Assembly: GCF_026627425.1 (NCBI RefSeq)
Contig: NZ_JAPNLH010000006.1
Coordinates: 1 to 64,000, forward strand
Reading direction: 5' to 3'
Length of the DNA stretch: 64,000 nt
DNA from: Arthrobacter endolithicus
GTDB lineage: Bacteria > Actinomycetota > Actinomycetes > Actinomycetales > Micrococcaceae
The notes below the pieces were generated by a model. It was not told the origin of the DNA. It saw only the letters and a program-made list of their open reading frames with translations, and did not search any database. Numbering within the stretch: position 1 is the stretch's first letter; the number at the start of each line of letters is the position of its first letter. Positions 12,853 through 21,342 of this stretch are shown here, piece after piece. The position numbers and the translations under genes are program-made.

Positions 12853-13734
12853 GTGCAGGAGGATGCCTGCGGATTTGTCGGAGCGAACGCCTGGATGATC
12901 GACGGGGCGACGTCGCTGCTGGAGCCGCTGGGCCTTCCTGCCGCCTCGGATCCGTCCTGGCTGGCGCAGACGCTGTCGGCGGCCTTGGCCGAGGCGGCGT
13001 ACGCCGGAGCGCTCCGTGCTGCTGGTCCCGAGGAGCGCGTGGGGACCCGGGGGCTGCTGGCCCGCGGGCTGATCACGGTGGACCGTACCGGCGGACCGCT
13101 GGTGGGGGCCGAACGTGTGCGCTTTCCCAGCGCGGCCGTTTCCGTAGCGCACTTGCATGACGACGGCGTCGAAGTCCTCAGCCTGGCCGACTGCCACGTG
13201 GTGGTGGAGCTGGCAGACGGCGGCGTTGAGCACGTGATGAGTGAGCTGGCCGATGTCCGCGTACAGCGGAAACTGGAGCCGGCGCCGGGAGCACATGACC
13301 CCGCCGAGCGCAGCCGGCTGCTGCGGGCGGATCGCGAGCGGCGGAACACCGCCGAGGGACTGTGGGTTGCGCGGCGTGAGCCGGAGGCCGCAGCGCACGC
13401 GTTCGTGGCCCAGCTTGGTCCGCCCGCGCTGCTGGTGATGGCAAGCGACGGAGCCTGGCGCGCCGTCGACCTTGGCTTGGTTGCCGGCCCGGAAGAGTTC
13501 CTGCGCCGCGTGGCCGACCCTGTCGCGGCGCTTGAATTGATGCACCGGCTCCGGTCCCATCAGCGCGACATCGGTGAGGCTGCCGACGATGCGACGGTGC
13601 TCGTCGTCGAACCGGCGGACCAGGACCAGGACGTCACCCGGGCAGATGGGCTTCAGCGCCTGCCAACCGTTCGCGCGTGTGCCGGAGGATGGAGGTCACG
13701 GCCTTCCCCGCGACCAGCCGCCCGTCCTCGATAA
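12853..13734 (+). CDS. PP2C-like phosphatase, possibly 5'-truncated by an amber codon
   Basis: A 293-residue frame with a divergent PP2C fold: RVQEDACGF and NAWMIDGATSL (metal-ligand Asp), SLADCHVVVEL, LLVMASDGAWRAVDLG and EAADDATVLVVEP. The natural start appears to be ATG 12778, since the same frame reads MAPKALPVEHRWKIRARVQS, an amber TAG at 12838-12840, then GDERVQEDACGF; relatives read QG where the stop stands. The annotated GTG at 12853 has GGGGGA 6-7 bases upstream, so a protein lacking the first beta strand could still be made. Beyond EPAD (about residue 257) the frame runs over the 3' end of the opposing sulfatase gene for about 100 bases, so the tail is probably not conserved. Activity is doubtful. 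Confidence 0.6.
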   Translation: MQEDACGFVGANAWMIDGATSLLEPLGLPAASDPSWLAQTLSAALAEAAYAGALRAAGPEERVGTRGLLARGLITVDRTGGPLVGAERVRFPSAAVSVAHLHDDGVEVLSLADCHVVVELADGGVEHVMSELADVRVQRKLEPAPGAHDPAERSRLLRADRERRNTAEGLWVARREPEAAAHAFVAQLGPPALLVMASDGAWRAVDLGLVAGPEEFLRRVADPVAALELMHRLRSHQRDIGEAADDATVLVVEPADQDQDVTRADGLQRLPTVRACAGGWRSRPSPRPAARPR

Positions 13735-15127
13735 AGCCCTCCTCCCGGCCGTTCAGGTCCCGGATCAGCCGGGACTTCCACAGTGCCAGCAGCTCGGCGT
13801 GCGCCGAATCATCCGCTAAATTGTCCAGCTCACCCGGATCCGCATCCAGATCGAACAGCTCTTCGGTGCCCCAGCCCGAGGCCCACAGGTACTTCACATG
13901 ACCATCGGTGACCCACTGCAGGGACTGTCCGAAATAGACATGCTCGCCGTGCAGCCAGTCCCGGACCGGAACACCGGCTTCGCCGTGCAGCAACGGAACC
14001 AGGGATTTGCCGTCGCACTCCGGCGGGACCGGGATGCCGGCCAGGTCCAGCAGGGTGGGCATCACGTCCCGCAATTCCACAACCTGGTCGACGACAATCT
14101 GCCGGGCTGCCTTCGCATCAGAGGGCGCGGGGGCAATGATGAACGGGATCCGGGCCGAGCCTTCATAGCCGACGGCTTTGCGGTAGAAGTCGTGGTCGCC
14201 CATCATCTCGCCATGATCGCTGGTAAATGCGATCACAGTGTCGTCGGTGAGCCCAAAGTCGGAGAGAGCCTCCTGCATCCTCATGATCTGCAGGTCGACG
14301 TGGGCCATTAGCCCGTAGTAGCCGGCCCTTGCGCGGTGCGTCACCGCCTCGGGCAGGGTGCCGAACGCGGCCTGGTGCAGCCCATCGGTCCGGACGGAAT
14401 CGAAATGGTGCTCCCAATTGCCCAACCGGCGTCCGAATGCGGGCAGGTCCAGATACTGTTCGAAGGCCCACGCCGGCGGATCGTAGGGCGGGTGCGGCCG
14501 GTGGAAGGACAGGTACAGGAAGAAGGGCCTGGTCGGATCCCGTCGGTACAACCAGTTAACAGCCTGGCTGCCGGCCCAGCTGGTCGGGTGCAAGCGCTCG
14601 GCCTTGTCCCAGGGACGGGCGACGGTGGAATTACAATTGACCCCGTGGTCGAAGTATTCCTCGTCCGGGTTCACGCCCGGCTGCCGGCGAAGCCAGGGGA
14701 CGTAGTCGTCGAAGAACCTGAAATTGAGCCGATGCTGCTGCCGGGCGAAGTGTAGGAAACCATCGTGCAGGATGACGTCGTCGAAGCCGATTCGACTCCG
14801 CTCCGGGAAGACATGCATCTTGCCGATCGCTTGGGTTTGGTAGCCAGCCTTGCGGAACTCGCCCTGGATTGTAACGGGGTGCGCAACGTCGAAGGGGACG
14901 CCCTCCTGGTAGCCGACCCGTCCGTGCCGTTCCTGCGACTGGCCCGTGAAGAGTGCAACGCGGGCAGGCACGCAGGTGGGTGTGGCGGAATACGCGTGCT
15001 CAAAACGCGTGCCCTTGCGGGCCAGTTCGTCCAGATGTGGGGTTTGGAGGTAGGGGTGGTCAGCGCCGGAAAGGCAGTCGCCGCGCCATTCGTCGGCGCA
15101 GATCAGGACGACATTGGGTCGCCTCAT
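13634..15127 (-). CDS. Type I sulfatase (Cys-type)
   Basis: A 497-residue sulfatase of the alkaline-phosphatase superfamily (CAZy-style S1 family) that hydrolyses sulfate esters. The N-terminal metal site is VVLICADEWRGD; the modification motif is CVPARVALFTG at 52-62, with Cys52 to be oxidised to formylglycine; IAFTSDHGEMMGDHDFYRK near 300 supplies the second metal ligands and H/K residues. FFLYLSFHRPHPPYDPP is the usual central segment. There is no signal peptide, so it is cytoplasmic and would act on imported oligosaccharides. ATG 15127 has AAGGAAAGG upstream. It lies 54 bases after the formylglycine-generating enzyme gene on the same strand. The sulfated substrate is likely a glycan given the neighbours. 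Confidence 0.93.
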   Translation of the reverse strand: MRRPNVVLICADEWRGDCLSGADHPYLQTPHLDELARKGTRFEHAYSATPTCVPARVALFTGQSQERHGRVGYQEGVPFDVAHPVTIQGEFRKAGYQTQAIGKMHVFPERSRIGFDDVILHDGFLHFARQQHRLNFRFFDDYVPWLRRQPGVNPDEEYFDHGVNCNSTVARPWDKAERLHPTSWAGSQAVNWLYRRDPTRPFFLYLSFHRPHPPYDPPAWAFEQYLDLPAFGRRLGNWEHHFDSVRTDGLHQAAFGTLPEAVTHRARAGYYGLMAHVDLQIMRMQEALSDFGLTDDTVIAFTSDHGEMMGDHDFYRKAVGYEGSARIPFIIAPAPSDAKAARQIVVDQVVELRDVMPTLLDLAGIPVPPECDGKSLVPLLHGEAGVPVRDWLHGEHVYFGQSLQWVTDGHVKYLWASGWGTEELFDLDADPGELDNLADDSAHAELLALWKSRLIRDLNGREEGFIEDGRLVAGKAVTSILRHTRERLAGAEAHLPG

Positions 15128-15181
15128 GGGGACTGGCCACCTTTCCTTCGTTCGGTCCGTCCGGTTTTGTCCGGCCGCAAC

Positions 15182-16180
15182 TCAGCCAACCGCCACGGTC
15201 CGGAAACCGCAGTTGCCCGCGGCCGAGTCGGGGGAGTTGGAACTGCGGGCGGCCAGCCGGTAACGGTTGCAGTACGACTCGTGGCACAGGTAGGAGCCGC
15301 CCCGCATTACCCGTCCGCGCCCGATGCTCGGCCCCTGCGGGTTTTCCACGGTTCCGACGGCGGCGCAGGTCCGGTAGTACTTGGGCAGGAACCAGTCGCT
15401 GCACCACTCCCAGACGTTGCCGCTGGTCTGGTACAGCCCAAAGCCATTGGACTCAAAGGTGCGCACGGGAACCGTGGTCGGGAAGCCGTCGTCGAGCGTG
15501 TTTCCGGTGGGGAAGACGCCCTGCCAGATGTTGCAGTGGTGCTCCGGGACGCCCCGCGCATCCAGCGGCTGCAGCTCGTTGCCCCACGGATAGCGGGCCT
15601 GGTTTAGCCCACCGCGGGCGGCGAACTCCCACTCTGCTTCGGTGGGCAGCCGGCGTCCGGCCCAGGCGCAGTACGCCAGCGCATCATTGTGGGAGACGTG
15701 TGTCACCGGGTGGTCCGGCGCCTCCAGCCAAGCGGAAAGGCGGCCCATCGGGTGTGCCCAGTCGGCTGCGCGCACGTTCAGCCACCACGGGACATCGCCC
15801 ACTGTGCCAAGGATGTCCTGCGGTTCAGCGCGGACCGTGAGATGGAAAACGGCGGACGTGCCGTAGATTTCCGACTCGGTCCGGTATCCGGTCGTCTCGA
15901 CAAAGGCCGCGAACTGGGCATTATTGACCGCGGCGGAGTCGATCCGGAAGGACTCCAGACTAACCTGGTGGACGGGCGTTTCACCGTCACCGGCGTAACC
16001 TTCCCCGAACGGATCCCCCATCGCGAAGGTGCCGCCCGGAATTCTGACGTCCTGATGGAAGACGGCGGCCGGCGGGCTTCCGTTGCCGGCCCCGCCGCGT
16101 TGGCTCTCTAGGCCGCCGGCGACATGACCGGCCACATCTGGAGGCTTGTCGCGGCCCTGCGGCCTGCAGCACTGCACCAT
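15182..16180 (-). CDS. Formylglycine-generating enzyme (sulfatase activator)
   Basis: A 332-residue FGE/SUMF1-type protein that converts the motif Cys of sulfatases to formylglycine with oxygen and copper. Landmarks: RIPGGTFAMGDPFGEGYAGDGE near 50-70, AWAGRRLPTEAEWEFAARGG near 170, RYPWGNE, GNVWEWCSDWF, and the copper-binding active-site pair Cys299 and Cys304 within SYLCHESYCNRYR, spaced five residues apart as in characterised FGEs. This pair separates true FGE from other FGE-sulfatase-like proteins. ATG 16180 is chosen over an upstream ATG because GAGG lies 5 bases before it; upstream is a (GGTTC)n/(GGC)n stretch. Its position directly before a Cys-type sulfatase implies a dedicated activator. 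Confidence 0.94.
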   Translation of the reverse strand: MVQCCRPQGRDKPPDVAGHVAGGLESQRGGAGNGSPPAAVFHQDVRIPGGTFAMGDPFGEGYAGDGETPVHQVSLESFRIDSAAVNNAQFAAFVETTGYRTESEIYGTSAVFHLTVRAEPQDILGTVGDVPWWLNVRAADWAHPMGRLSAWLEAPDHPVTHVSHNDALAYCAWAGRRLPTEAEWEFAARGGLNQARYPWGNELQPLDARGVPEHHCNIWQGVFPTGNTLDDGFPTTVPVRTFESNGFGLYQTSGNVWEWCSDWFLPKYYRTCAAVGTVENPQGPSIGRGRVMRGGSYLCHESYCNRYRLAARSSNSPDSAAGNCGFRTVAVG

Positions 16181-16188
16181 GGATCCTC

Positions 16189-16225
16189 GGTTCGGTTCGG
16201 TTCGGTTGGTGGCGGCGGCGGCGGC
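16189..16225. repeat. Microsatellite in the FGE leader
   Basis: Three GGTTC units and a partial fourth (16189-16208) are followed by five GGC units (16211-16225). The tract lies between the FGE promoter and its ribosome site and could vary in length by slippage. Confidence 0.7.
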
Positions 16226-16260
16226 GTTGATCGATGATTTAGGCCGTCCTCCGCTATATA

Positions 16261-16294
16261 GTAGCCCGACCAAGGCCCGATGTCGCCGGGCTAC
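16261..16294. promoter_or_regulatory. Inverted repeat in the divergent intergenic region
   Basis: GTAGCCCG at 16261-16268 and CGGGCTAC at 16287-16294 are perfect inverted copies 18 bases apart, between the FGE-sulfatase and transporter operons. A TATATAG run just left of it (16256-16262) could be the -10 for the minus-strand operon. A regulator site or a hairpin are both possible. Confidence 0.4.
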
Positions 16295-16335
16295 ATGACG
16301 AAAGATGCATGTTACTCGTGAGTTCGATCAAGTTA

Positions 16336-16364
16336 TTGCATTTCTGGAATTCATCCCTTACCTT
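16336..16364 (+). promoter_or_regulatory. Promoter of the sugar ABC transporter operon
   Basis: TTGCAT at 16336-16341 and TACCTT at 16359-16364 are separated by exactly 17 bases, a good sigma-70-type arrangement. The LacI-type operator follows two bases later. Confidence 0.5.
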
Positions 16365-16365
16365 T

Positions 16366-16379
16366 GTTAAACGGTTAAC
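16366..16379. promoter_or_regulatory. LacI-family operator
   Basis: GTTAAACGGTTAAC is a near-perfect palindrome around a central CG, the hallmark of LacI/GalR operators. It overlaps the expected transcription start of the transporter operon, so binding would block transcription. The LacI-family gene at 20261 is the likely binder. Confidence 0.6.
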
Positions 16380-16437
16380 GAGGTGCAGGTCACAGTTTGC
16401 GTCCTTCGCCGCAGCCCAAAAGTAAGAGGAGACACGG

Positions 16438-17481
16438 ATGAGCTCGACAACGAGTGAGGCACCGTCGGCGCCGGCGCCCGAACACGCCGCGGCTTCGACC
16501 GGACCGGGTAAATTCCGGGGCGGGAAGAAGAAAGCGTCCGCGGTCGCTAAACAGAGTTTCGCCGGACGTAGTTTCAAGGTGCGGTGGAAGCGCGACCGGC
16601 AGATGCTGTTGATGATGGTGCCGGGTGTGCTCTTCCTCTTGCTCTTCTTCTACATCCCCATTCTTGGCAATGTCATTGCCTTTCAGGACTACCAACCATT
16701 TCTGGGCATCGGAGACAGCGACTGGGTCGGTTTCCAGAACTTCGTGGATCTCTATTTCAACCCGGACTTCTGGGTGGCGCTGCGGAACACTCTGGTGCTG
16801 GCGCTCTGGCAGCTGGTGCTTTTCTTTCCGGTCCCGCTGGGATTGGCGCTGATTGTGGACTCGCTCATGAGCTCCAGGATCCGCAGGTGGTTCCAGAGCA
16901 TTGTCTACCTGCCGCACTTCTTGTCCTGGGTCCTGGTTATTGCGCTGTTCCAGCAAGTGCTGGGCGGGGCGGGGCTGGTCAACAATGAGCTGCGGCACCT
17001 GGGACTGGATGCTCTTCCCTTCATGACCAACCCGGATACGTTCCCGCTGCTGGCCACCGTGCAGCTGGTGTGGAAGGACGCCGGCTGGGCGATGATCATT
17101 TTCCTTGCCTCGCTGGCCAGCATAGATGGGTCCCTTTATGAGGCCGCGGCCGCGGATGGGGCAGGGCGGTGGCGCCGGATGTGGCACATCACGCTGCCCG
17201 GCCTGCGGTCCATCATCATCCTGCTGCTCATCCTGCGCATTGGGGACATCCTCAGCGTCGGCTTTGAACAGTTCCTGCTCCAGCACGACGCGGTGGGTCC
17301 GGGGGCCTCGGAAGTGCTGGATACCTTCACCTACTTTGCCGGCGTGGTGGGCGGCGGCTGGAGCATCGGCGCCGCGGCCGGCCTCGCCAAGGGCATCGTT
17401 GGCGCACTCCTGATTTTCGCGGCCAACAAGGTGGCGCACAGGTTGGGCGAACCCGGAATCTTTTCGAAAAAGGCCGGCTGA
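16438..17481 (+). CDS. Sugar ABC transporter permease, LplB type
   Basis: A 347-residue permease with a polar N-terminal extension of about 55 residues, then six membrane segments (first at about 60-80, MLLMMVPGVLFLLLFFYIPI). The EAA loop that docks the ATPase is SLYEAAAADGAGRWRRMWHITLPGL (about 232-256). The similarity is to the LplB/YtcQ-type carbohydrate uptake family 1, which imports oligosaccharides. The ATG at 16438 has AAGAGGAGA upstream. It is first in a unit with a second permease and a binding protein; no ATPase gene is present, as is usual for systems that borrow a shared MsmK-like ATPase. Confidence 0.93.
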   Translation: MSSTTSEAPSAPAPEHAAASTGPGKFRGGKKKASAVAKQSFAGRSFKVRWKRDRQMLLMMVPGVLFLLLFFYIPILGNVIAFQDYQPFLGIGDSDWVGFQNFVDLYFNPDFWVALRNTLVLALWQLVLFFPVPLGLALIVDSLMSSRIRRWFQSIVYLPHFLSWVLVIALFQQVLGGAGLVNNELRHLGLDALPFMTNPDTFPLLATVQLVWKDAGWAMIIFLASLASIDGSLYEAAAADGAGRWRRMWHITLPGLRSIIILLLILRIGDILSVGFEQFLLQHDAVGPGASEVLDTFTYFAGVVGGGWSIGAAAGLAKGIVGALLIFAANKVAHRLGEPGIFSKKAG

Positions 17482-17525
17482 TTACGGGCCTGCGCCCGGA
17501 ATCCAGCCACCTAAGGAGACATCTC

Positions 17526-18464
17526 ATGGCAACAGACACAATGGTCCGGAAGACATCCGGCAGACAGACCAAGGGACTGACTTTTAATCCCACACGTCCG
17601 GCCTGGAAGGAACCGGTCTCGCCGCTCTACCAGGCCATCAAGGCCGTCGTTCTGGGACTTATCACGCTTTCCATCGTGCTGCCGATCCTGCTGGTGGTTT
17701 CAACCTCCCTGGCGGATGACCAACAGCTGGTGGCCGCGGGCGGCTACGTGCTGTGGCCCACGCACCCGACGCTGCAGGCCTACCAGGCCATCTTCAGCGG
17801 ACAGTTCATGTTCCGCGCACTGGGGGTGAGCGCCGTCGTGACGGCGGTCGGAACCGTGTTGGCCCTGTTCGTCACGATCACCATGGCGTACGCCACCAGC
17901 CGTCCGGTGCTCTTCGGCCGGCCCGTGCTGCTGATGGTGCTCTTTACGCTGCTGTTCGCCCCCGGCCTGATTCCGATGTTCCTTATGGTCAAGCAACTGG
18001 GGTTGCTGGACACCTTGTGGTCGCTGATCCTGCCGGGCATCTTCGGAGCCTTCAACTTTGTGGTGATGCGATCCTTCTTCATGAACATTCCGCAGGAGCT
18101 CATCGAGGCGGCCCGGATCGACGGTGCCAGCGACGTCAAAATTCTGTGGAAAATCGTGCTGCCGCTCTCTAAGGCCGTGGTCGCCGTCGTCGGCCTGTTC
18201 TACGCCGTCGGATTCTGGAACGCCTTCTTCAACGCAATGCTCTACATCAACGACCAGACCAAGTTCCCCGTCCAGCTGGTGCTGCGCAACTACGTGGTGC
18301 AGGGCGGCGGCCTGGCCGACCAGCTGGGGATCGCCTCCACACCGCCGCCGCAGTCCATGCAGATGGCCATCGTCGTCGTGGCGCTGCTGCCCATTCTGCT
18401 CGTCTACCCATTCCTGCAGAAGCACTTCAACAAGGGCGTCATTACCGGCGCCATCAAGGGATAA
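17526..18464 (+). CDS. Sugar ABC transporter permease, YtcP type
   Basis: A 312-residue second permease of the same importer. It has about six membrane segments (first at 40-65, AVVLGLITLSIVLPILLVVS) and an EAA loop EAARIDGASDVKILWKIVLPLSKAVVA near residue 198. PTLQAYQAIFSGQFMFRALG matches the periplasmic region of this group. ATG 17526 has AAGGAGA 6-7 bases upstream. The gap from the first permease is 44 bases and the binding protein gene follows after 16, so all three are one transcript. Confidence 0.93.
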   Translation: MATDTMVRKTSGRQTKGLTFNPTRPAWKEPVSPLYQAIKAVVLGLITLSIVLPILLVVSTSLADDQQLVAAGGYVLWPTHPTLQAYQAIFSGQFMFRALGVSAVVTAVGTVLALFVTITMAYATSRPVLFGRPVLLMVLFTLLFAPGLIPMFLMVKQLGLLDTLWSLILPGIFGAFNFVVMRSFFMNIPQELIEAARIDGASDVKILWKIVLPLSKAVVAVVGLFYAVGFWNAFFNAMLYINDQTKFPVQLVLRNYVVQGGGLADQLGIASTPPPQSMQMAIVVVALLPILLVYPFLQKHFNKGVITGAIKG

Positions 18465-18480
18465 AGAGAAAGGACATGCG

Positions 18481-20151
18481 ATGACTCGCACCTCCAAAGA
18501 TGCCGGCGTCAGCCGGCGCAACTTCCTGGGCCTCGCGGGGCTTTCCGTCACAGCCGTGGCCGTGGGCGGATCACTGGCCGGCTGCGGCGGTACTGGCTCC
18601 GGTGCCAGCGGCGGCGGCGCGGCATCCGCCGGCGTCAAACTGCCCACCTACAAGGAATTCACCGGGATTACCCCGGATTTCGCGGGCAACGCCAAGGGGT
18701 TGCAGGCTGGTTTCCTGACGATGCCCAGCCCGGTGCAGACGGTGAAGACGCCGCCGCTCAAGGGCAAGGTCACGGGCCTGACGGAAACCTTCGAGACCAT
18801 GTCCCCCGCGATGGCGGACAACAAGTTCTGGCAGCGGCTCAACGCCAAACTCGGCGGCACACTGGACCTGCAGATCGCCGAGGACGTCGGAGATGGGTAC
18901 CCGGCCAAGTTCGCCACCATCCTGGCCAGCGACACCCTGCCGGACATGATGTGGGTACCGCCGAACCAGGGTATCCCGAACATCGGCCCGATGCTGGAAG
19001 CCAAATTCCAGGACCTGACCAAGTACCTCTCGGGCGACTCCGTGCTGGAGTACCCCAACCTGGCCGCACTGAAACCGGACTCCTGGAAGACTGCCGTCGT
19101 CAACGGCAAGATCTGGGGCGCGCCGATCCCCAGCACCCCCTTCGGACAGGTGATGGCCGGAAACAAGACCACCTGGGCGCAGGTGGGCGGCCTGACCGCG
19201 GGCAGCGCGGATGAGTTCTTCCAGAAGGCGAAGGAGCTGACCCGGCCCAACGAGGGCAAGTACGCGCTGGAGCCGGCCTACATCAACATGCTGCACATGA
19301 TCACCGAATGGCTCGGTGCCCCGAACGGCTGGGCGGTCAACAAGGACCGCACCCTCACCAACCGCTATGAAACGCCGCAGTATGAGGCGGGCCTGGAATA
19401 TGCGGCCAAACTGTTCACCGCTGGCTGCTTCTACCCGGACGTCAATGCCACGGACATTTCCAACCGGATTGTCAACGGCACCGTCGCCGCCCAGGTGATC
19501 GTGGGACCCCACAACATCGCCCGCTACCGCAACCTGGACAAGGATGCCCAGACGGCGATCCTGATTCCCTTCGGTTTCGATGGAAAGATCAGGCCCACCT
19601 ATGACATGGGTTACGGAACCGTTGGCTTCACGGCTTTCAAGAAGGCCGATGAGGGCAAGATCAGCGAGCTGCTGGCGCTGATGAACTACCTGTCCGCGCC
19701 GTTCGGCAGCGCCGAATACCTGCAGAAGAACTACGGCGAAGCCGGCCAGGACTACACGACGGACGGCGGCGGCAACCCGGTCATGACCGAATCCGGGCTG
19801 AAGGACATCCCCGGCGTAGCCAGCGCCCTGAACATCATGTCCAGCCCGGAGAACGTGGTGTTCAACCCGGCATTCCCGGATGACACCAAGTACATCTATG
19901 AGCAGGAAAAGAAGCTGCTGGACTTCGCCTGGCGCAATCCGACCAACGGCTCGTACTCGGACACCAACGCCAAGGTGGGGGCGAAGATCAACAAGATCAT
20001 CACGGATAAGACCATCGACATCATCACCGGCCGCGCCAAGGTCTCCGACTTCAAGGATGCGGTGAAGCGCTGGAAGGCCGGCGGCGGAGACAAGATCCGC
20101 GAGGAGTACCAGAAGGCGCTGCCCGCGGACGTGCCGGTGTTCGGCGCCTAG
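18481..20151 (+). CDS. Extracellular sugar-binding lipoprotein
   Basis: A 556-residue solute-binding protein. The N-terminus has a twin-arginine motif SRRNFLG (residues 11-17), a hydrophobic stretch, and a lipobox LAGC with the acylated Cys at about 36, followed by a Gly/Ser/Ala linker. It would be exported folded by Tat and anchored outside. The body (TFETMSPAMADNKFWQRLNAKLGG, DTLPDMMWVPP) is of the large YtcQ/LplA-type oligosaccharide-binding group, which matches the permeases. ATG 18481 has AGAAAGGA 7 bases upstream; an out-of-frame ATG overlaps it. Large size suits a long or branched glycan ligand. Confidence 0.92.
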   Translation: MTRTSKDAGVSRRNFLGLAGLSVTAVAVGGSLAGCGGTGSGASGGGAASAGVKLPTYKEFTGITPDFAGNAKGLQAGFLTMPSPVQTVKTPPLKGKVTGLTETFETMSPAMADNKFWQRLNAKLGGTLDLQIAEDVGDGYPAKFATILASDTLPDMMWVPPNQGIPNIGPMLEAKFQDLTKYLSGDSVLEYPNLAALKPDSWKTAVVNGKIWGAPIPSTPFGQVMAGNKTTWAQVGGLTAGSADEFFQKAKELTRPNEGKYALEPAYINMLHMITEWLGAPNGWAVNKDRTLTNRYETPQYEAGLEYAAKLFTAGCFYPDVNATDISNRIVNGTVAAQVIVGPHNIARYRNLDKDAQTAILIPFGFDGKIRPTYDMGYGTVGFTAFKKADEGKISELLALMNYLSAPFGSAEYLQKNYGEAGQDYTTDGGGNPVMTESGLKDIPGVASALNIMSSPENVVFNPAFPDDTKYIYEQEKKLLDFAWRNPTNGSYSDTNAKVGAKINKIITDKTIDIITGRAKVSDFKDAVKRWKAGGGDKIREEYQKALPADVPVFGA

Positions 20152-20260
20152 CGTGATCCGCCGCGTTCGGCGGCACTGCCGCGGTGGCTGGTCCTCAGGG
20201 CCCGCCGCCGCGGCTACAGTAACCATCAGGTAGGACTTCAGCAGTGATTGGGGCATCGGA

Positions 20261-21325
20261 ATGCGGGCTACTATCCGGAGTGTGGCAGGGGAGGCGGGAG
20301 TCTCGACGGCGACCGTCTCGTATGTACTCTCGGGGCGCCGCGGCGCCAAGGGACAGGCCGGGGTTTCCCCCGCCACGGTCCAGCGTGTCAGGGACGCGGC
20401 TGACCGGCTGGGTTACCAGCCGAATTCCGCGGCCCGGGCCATCCGGACCGGCCGGACGAATACGGTGCTGCTGTCCCTGACGATGCTCTCCGACCCATGG
20501 TCGCTGGAGGTCATCGAGGCCGTCCAACGCCTCGCCGCTCCGCTGGGCATCACGCCGATGATCCTGGCCGACGCGGACTGGGCCCAGGTACTGCGGAACC
20601 ACGACGCGGACGCCGTCTTCATCGACGCCGTGCCGCCGGAGAGCCGGGACAGCCTGGGCAGGCTCGCGGAACGGGGCACCCGGCTGGTGGTATTCGACGA
20701 GACGCTGGCGCCGGAGGGCTTCGATGTGATCCGTTCCGTGGCCGGCCCCGGCTGCGTCCTGGCGATGGAGCACCTGCTCAAAAAGCACCGCAAGGTGGGC
20801 TGCCTGACCTCCGGCCGGAGCGCAGCGCCGGGACCTCCGTCGCGCTACCTGGCCTATGTCCAGGCCTTGGCCGGTGCCGGTCTGGAGCTGCGCGAGGACT
20901 ACGTGGAGACCTTCGATGTCACGCCCGCCAGCGCCTACGCCGCCGCGGTGCGGATGCTCTCCGGCCCGGAGCGGCCCACCGCAATCTATGCCACCACGGA
21001 CTATGCGGCGATGAGCGCGGTCAACGCCGCGCAGCGGCTGGGCCTGGCGGTGGGCCGGGACATTGACATCATCGGCGTGGGCAACACCGGGGAGGGGGAA
21101 CGGATGACTCCCTCGCTGAGCTCGGTGGGACCCATTGATTTCTTCGACAGGGTGGCGCGGCTGCTGCTGGACCGGGCCACCGGCGCGGAGCGGGAAGCGG
21201 CCGTACTGGACTTCCCGTGGCAGCTGTTCGCCCGCGAATCCGCGCCGGCGCAGCGGCAGGCGCAGCAGCAGGTTCAGCCGCTTCAGCAGCAGGTACAGTC
21301 AGCAGATTTAGTCAGATTCAGGTAA
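20261..21325 (+). CDS. LacI-family transcriptional regulator
   Basis: A 354-residue regulator. The N-terminal helix-turn-helix is TIRSVAGEAGVSTATVSYVLSGRR, with the hinge helix SPATVQRVRDAADRLGYQPNSAARAIRTGRTN; the rest is the periplasmic-binding-like sugar sensor (NTVLLSLTMLSD to LLDRAT). It ends in an odd Gln-rich tail (about 335-350, repeated QAQQQVQPLQQQV). It lies 109 bases after the binding protein; a TACAGT box at 20214-20219 may give its own promoter. It probably represses the transporter operon through the palindrome at 16366 and is released by a degradation product of the imported glycan. Confidence 0.92.
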   Translation: MRATIRSVAGEAGVSTATVSYVLSGRRGAKGQAGVSPATVQRVRDAADRLGYQPNSAARAIRTGRTNTVLLSLTMLSDPWSLEVIEAVQRLAAPLGITPMILADADWAQVLRNHDADAVFIDAVPPESRDSLGRLAERGTRLVVFDETLAPEGFDVIRSVAGPGCVLAMEHLLKKHRKVGCLTSGRSAAPGPPSRYLAYVQALAGAGLELREDYVETFDVTPASAYAAAVRMLSGPERPTAIYATTDYAAMSAVNAAQRLGLAVGRDIDIIGVGNTGEGERMTPSLSSVGPIDFFDRVARLLLDRATGAEREAAVLDFPWQLFARESAPAQRQAQQQVQPLQQQVQSADLVRFR

Positions 21326-21342
21326 GGGGAATGCAAAACGCA

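Noticed and set aside
18571-20376. 601-codon minus-strand frame opposite the sugar-binding protein
   Set aside because: Shadow of a well-supported gene; Arg/Gly/His-rich composition and no domain.
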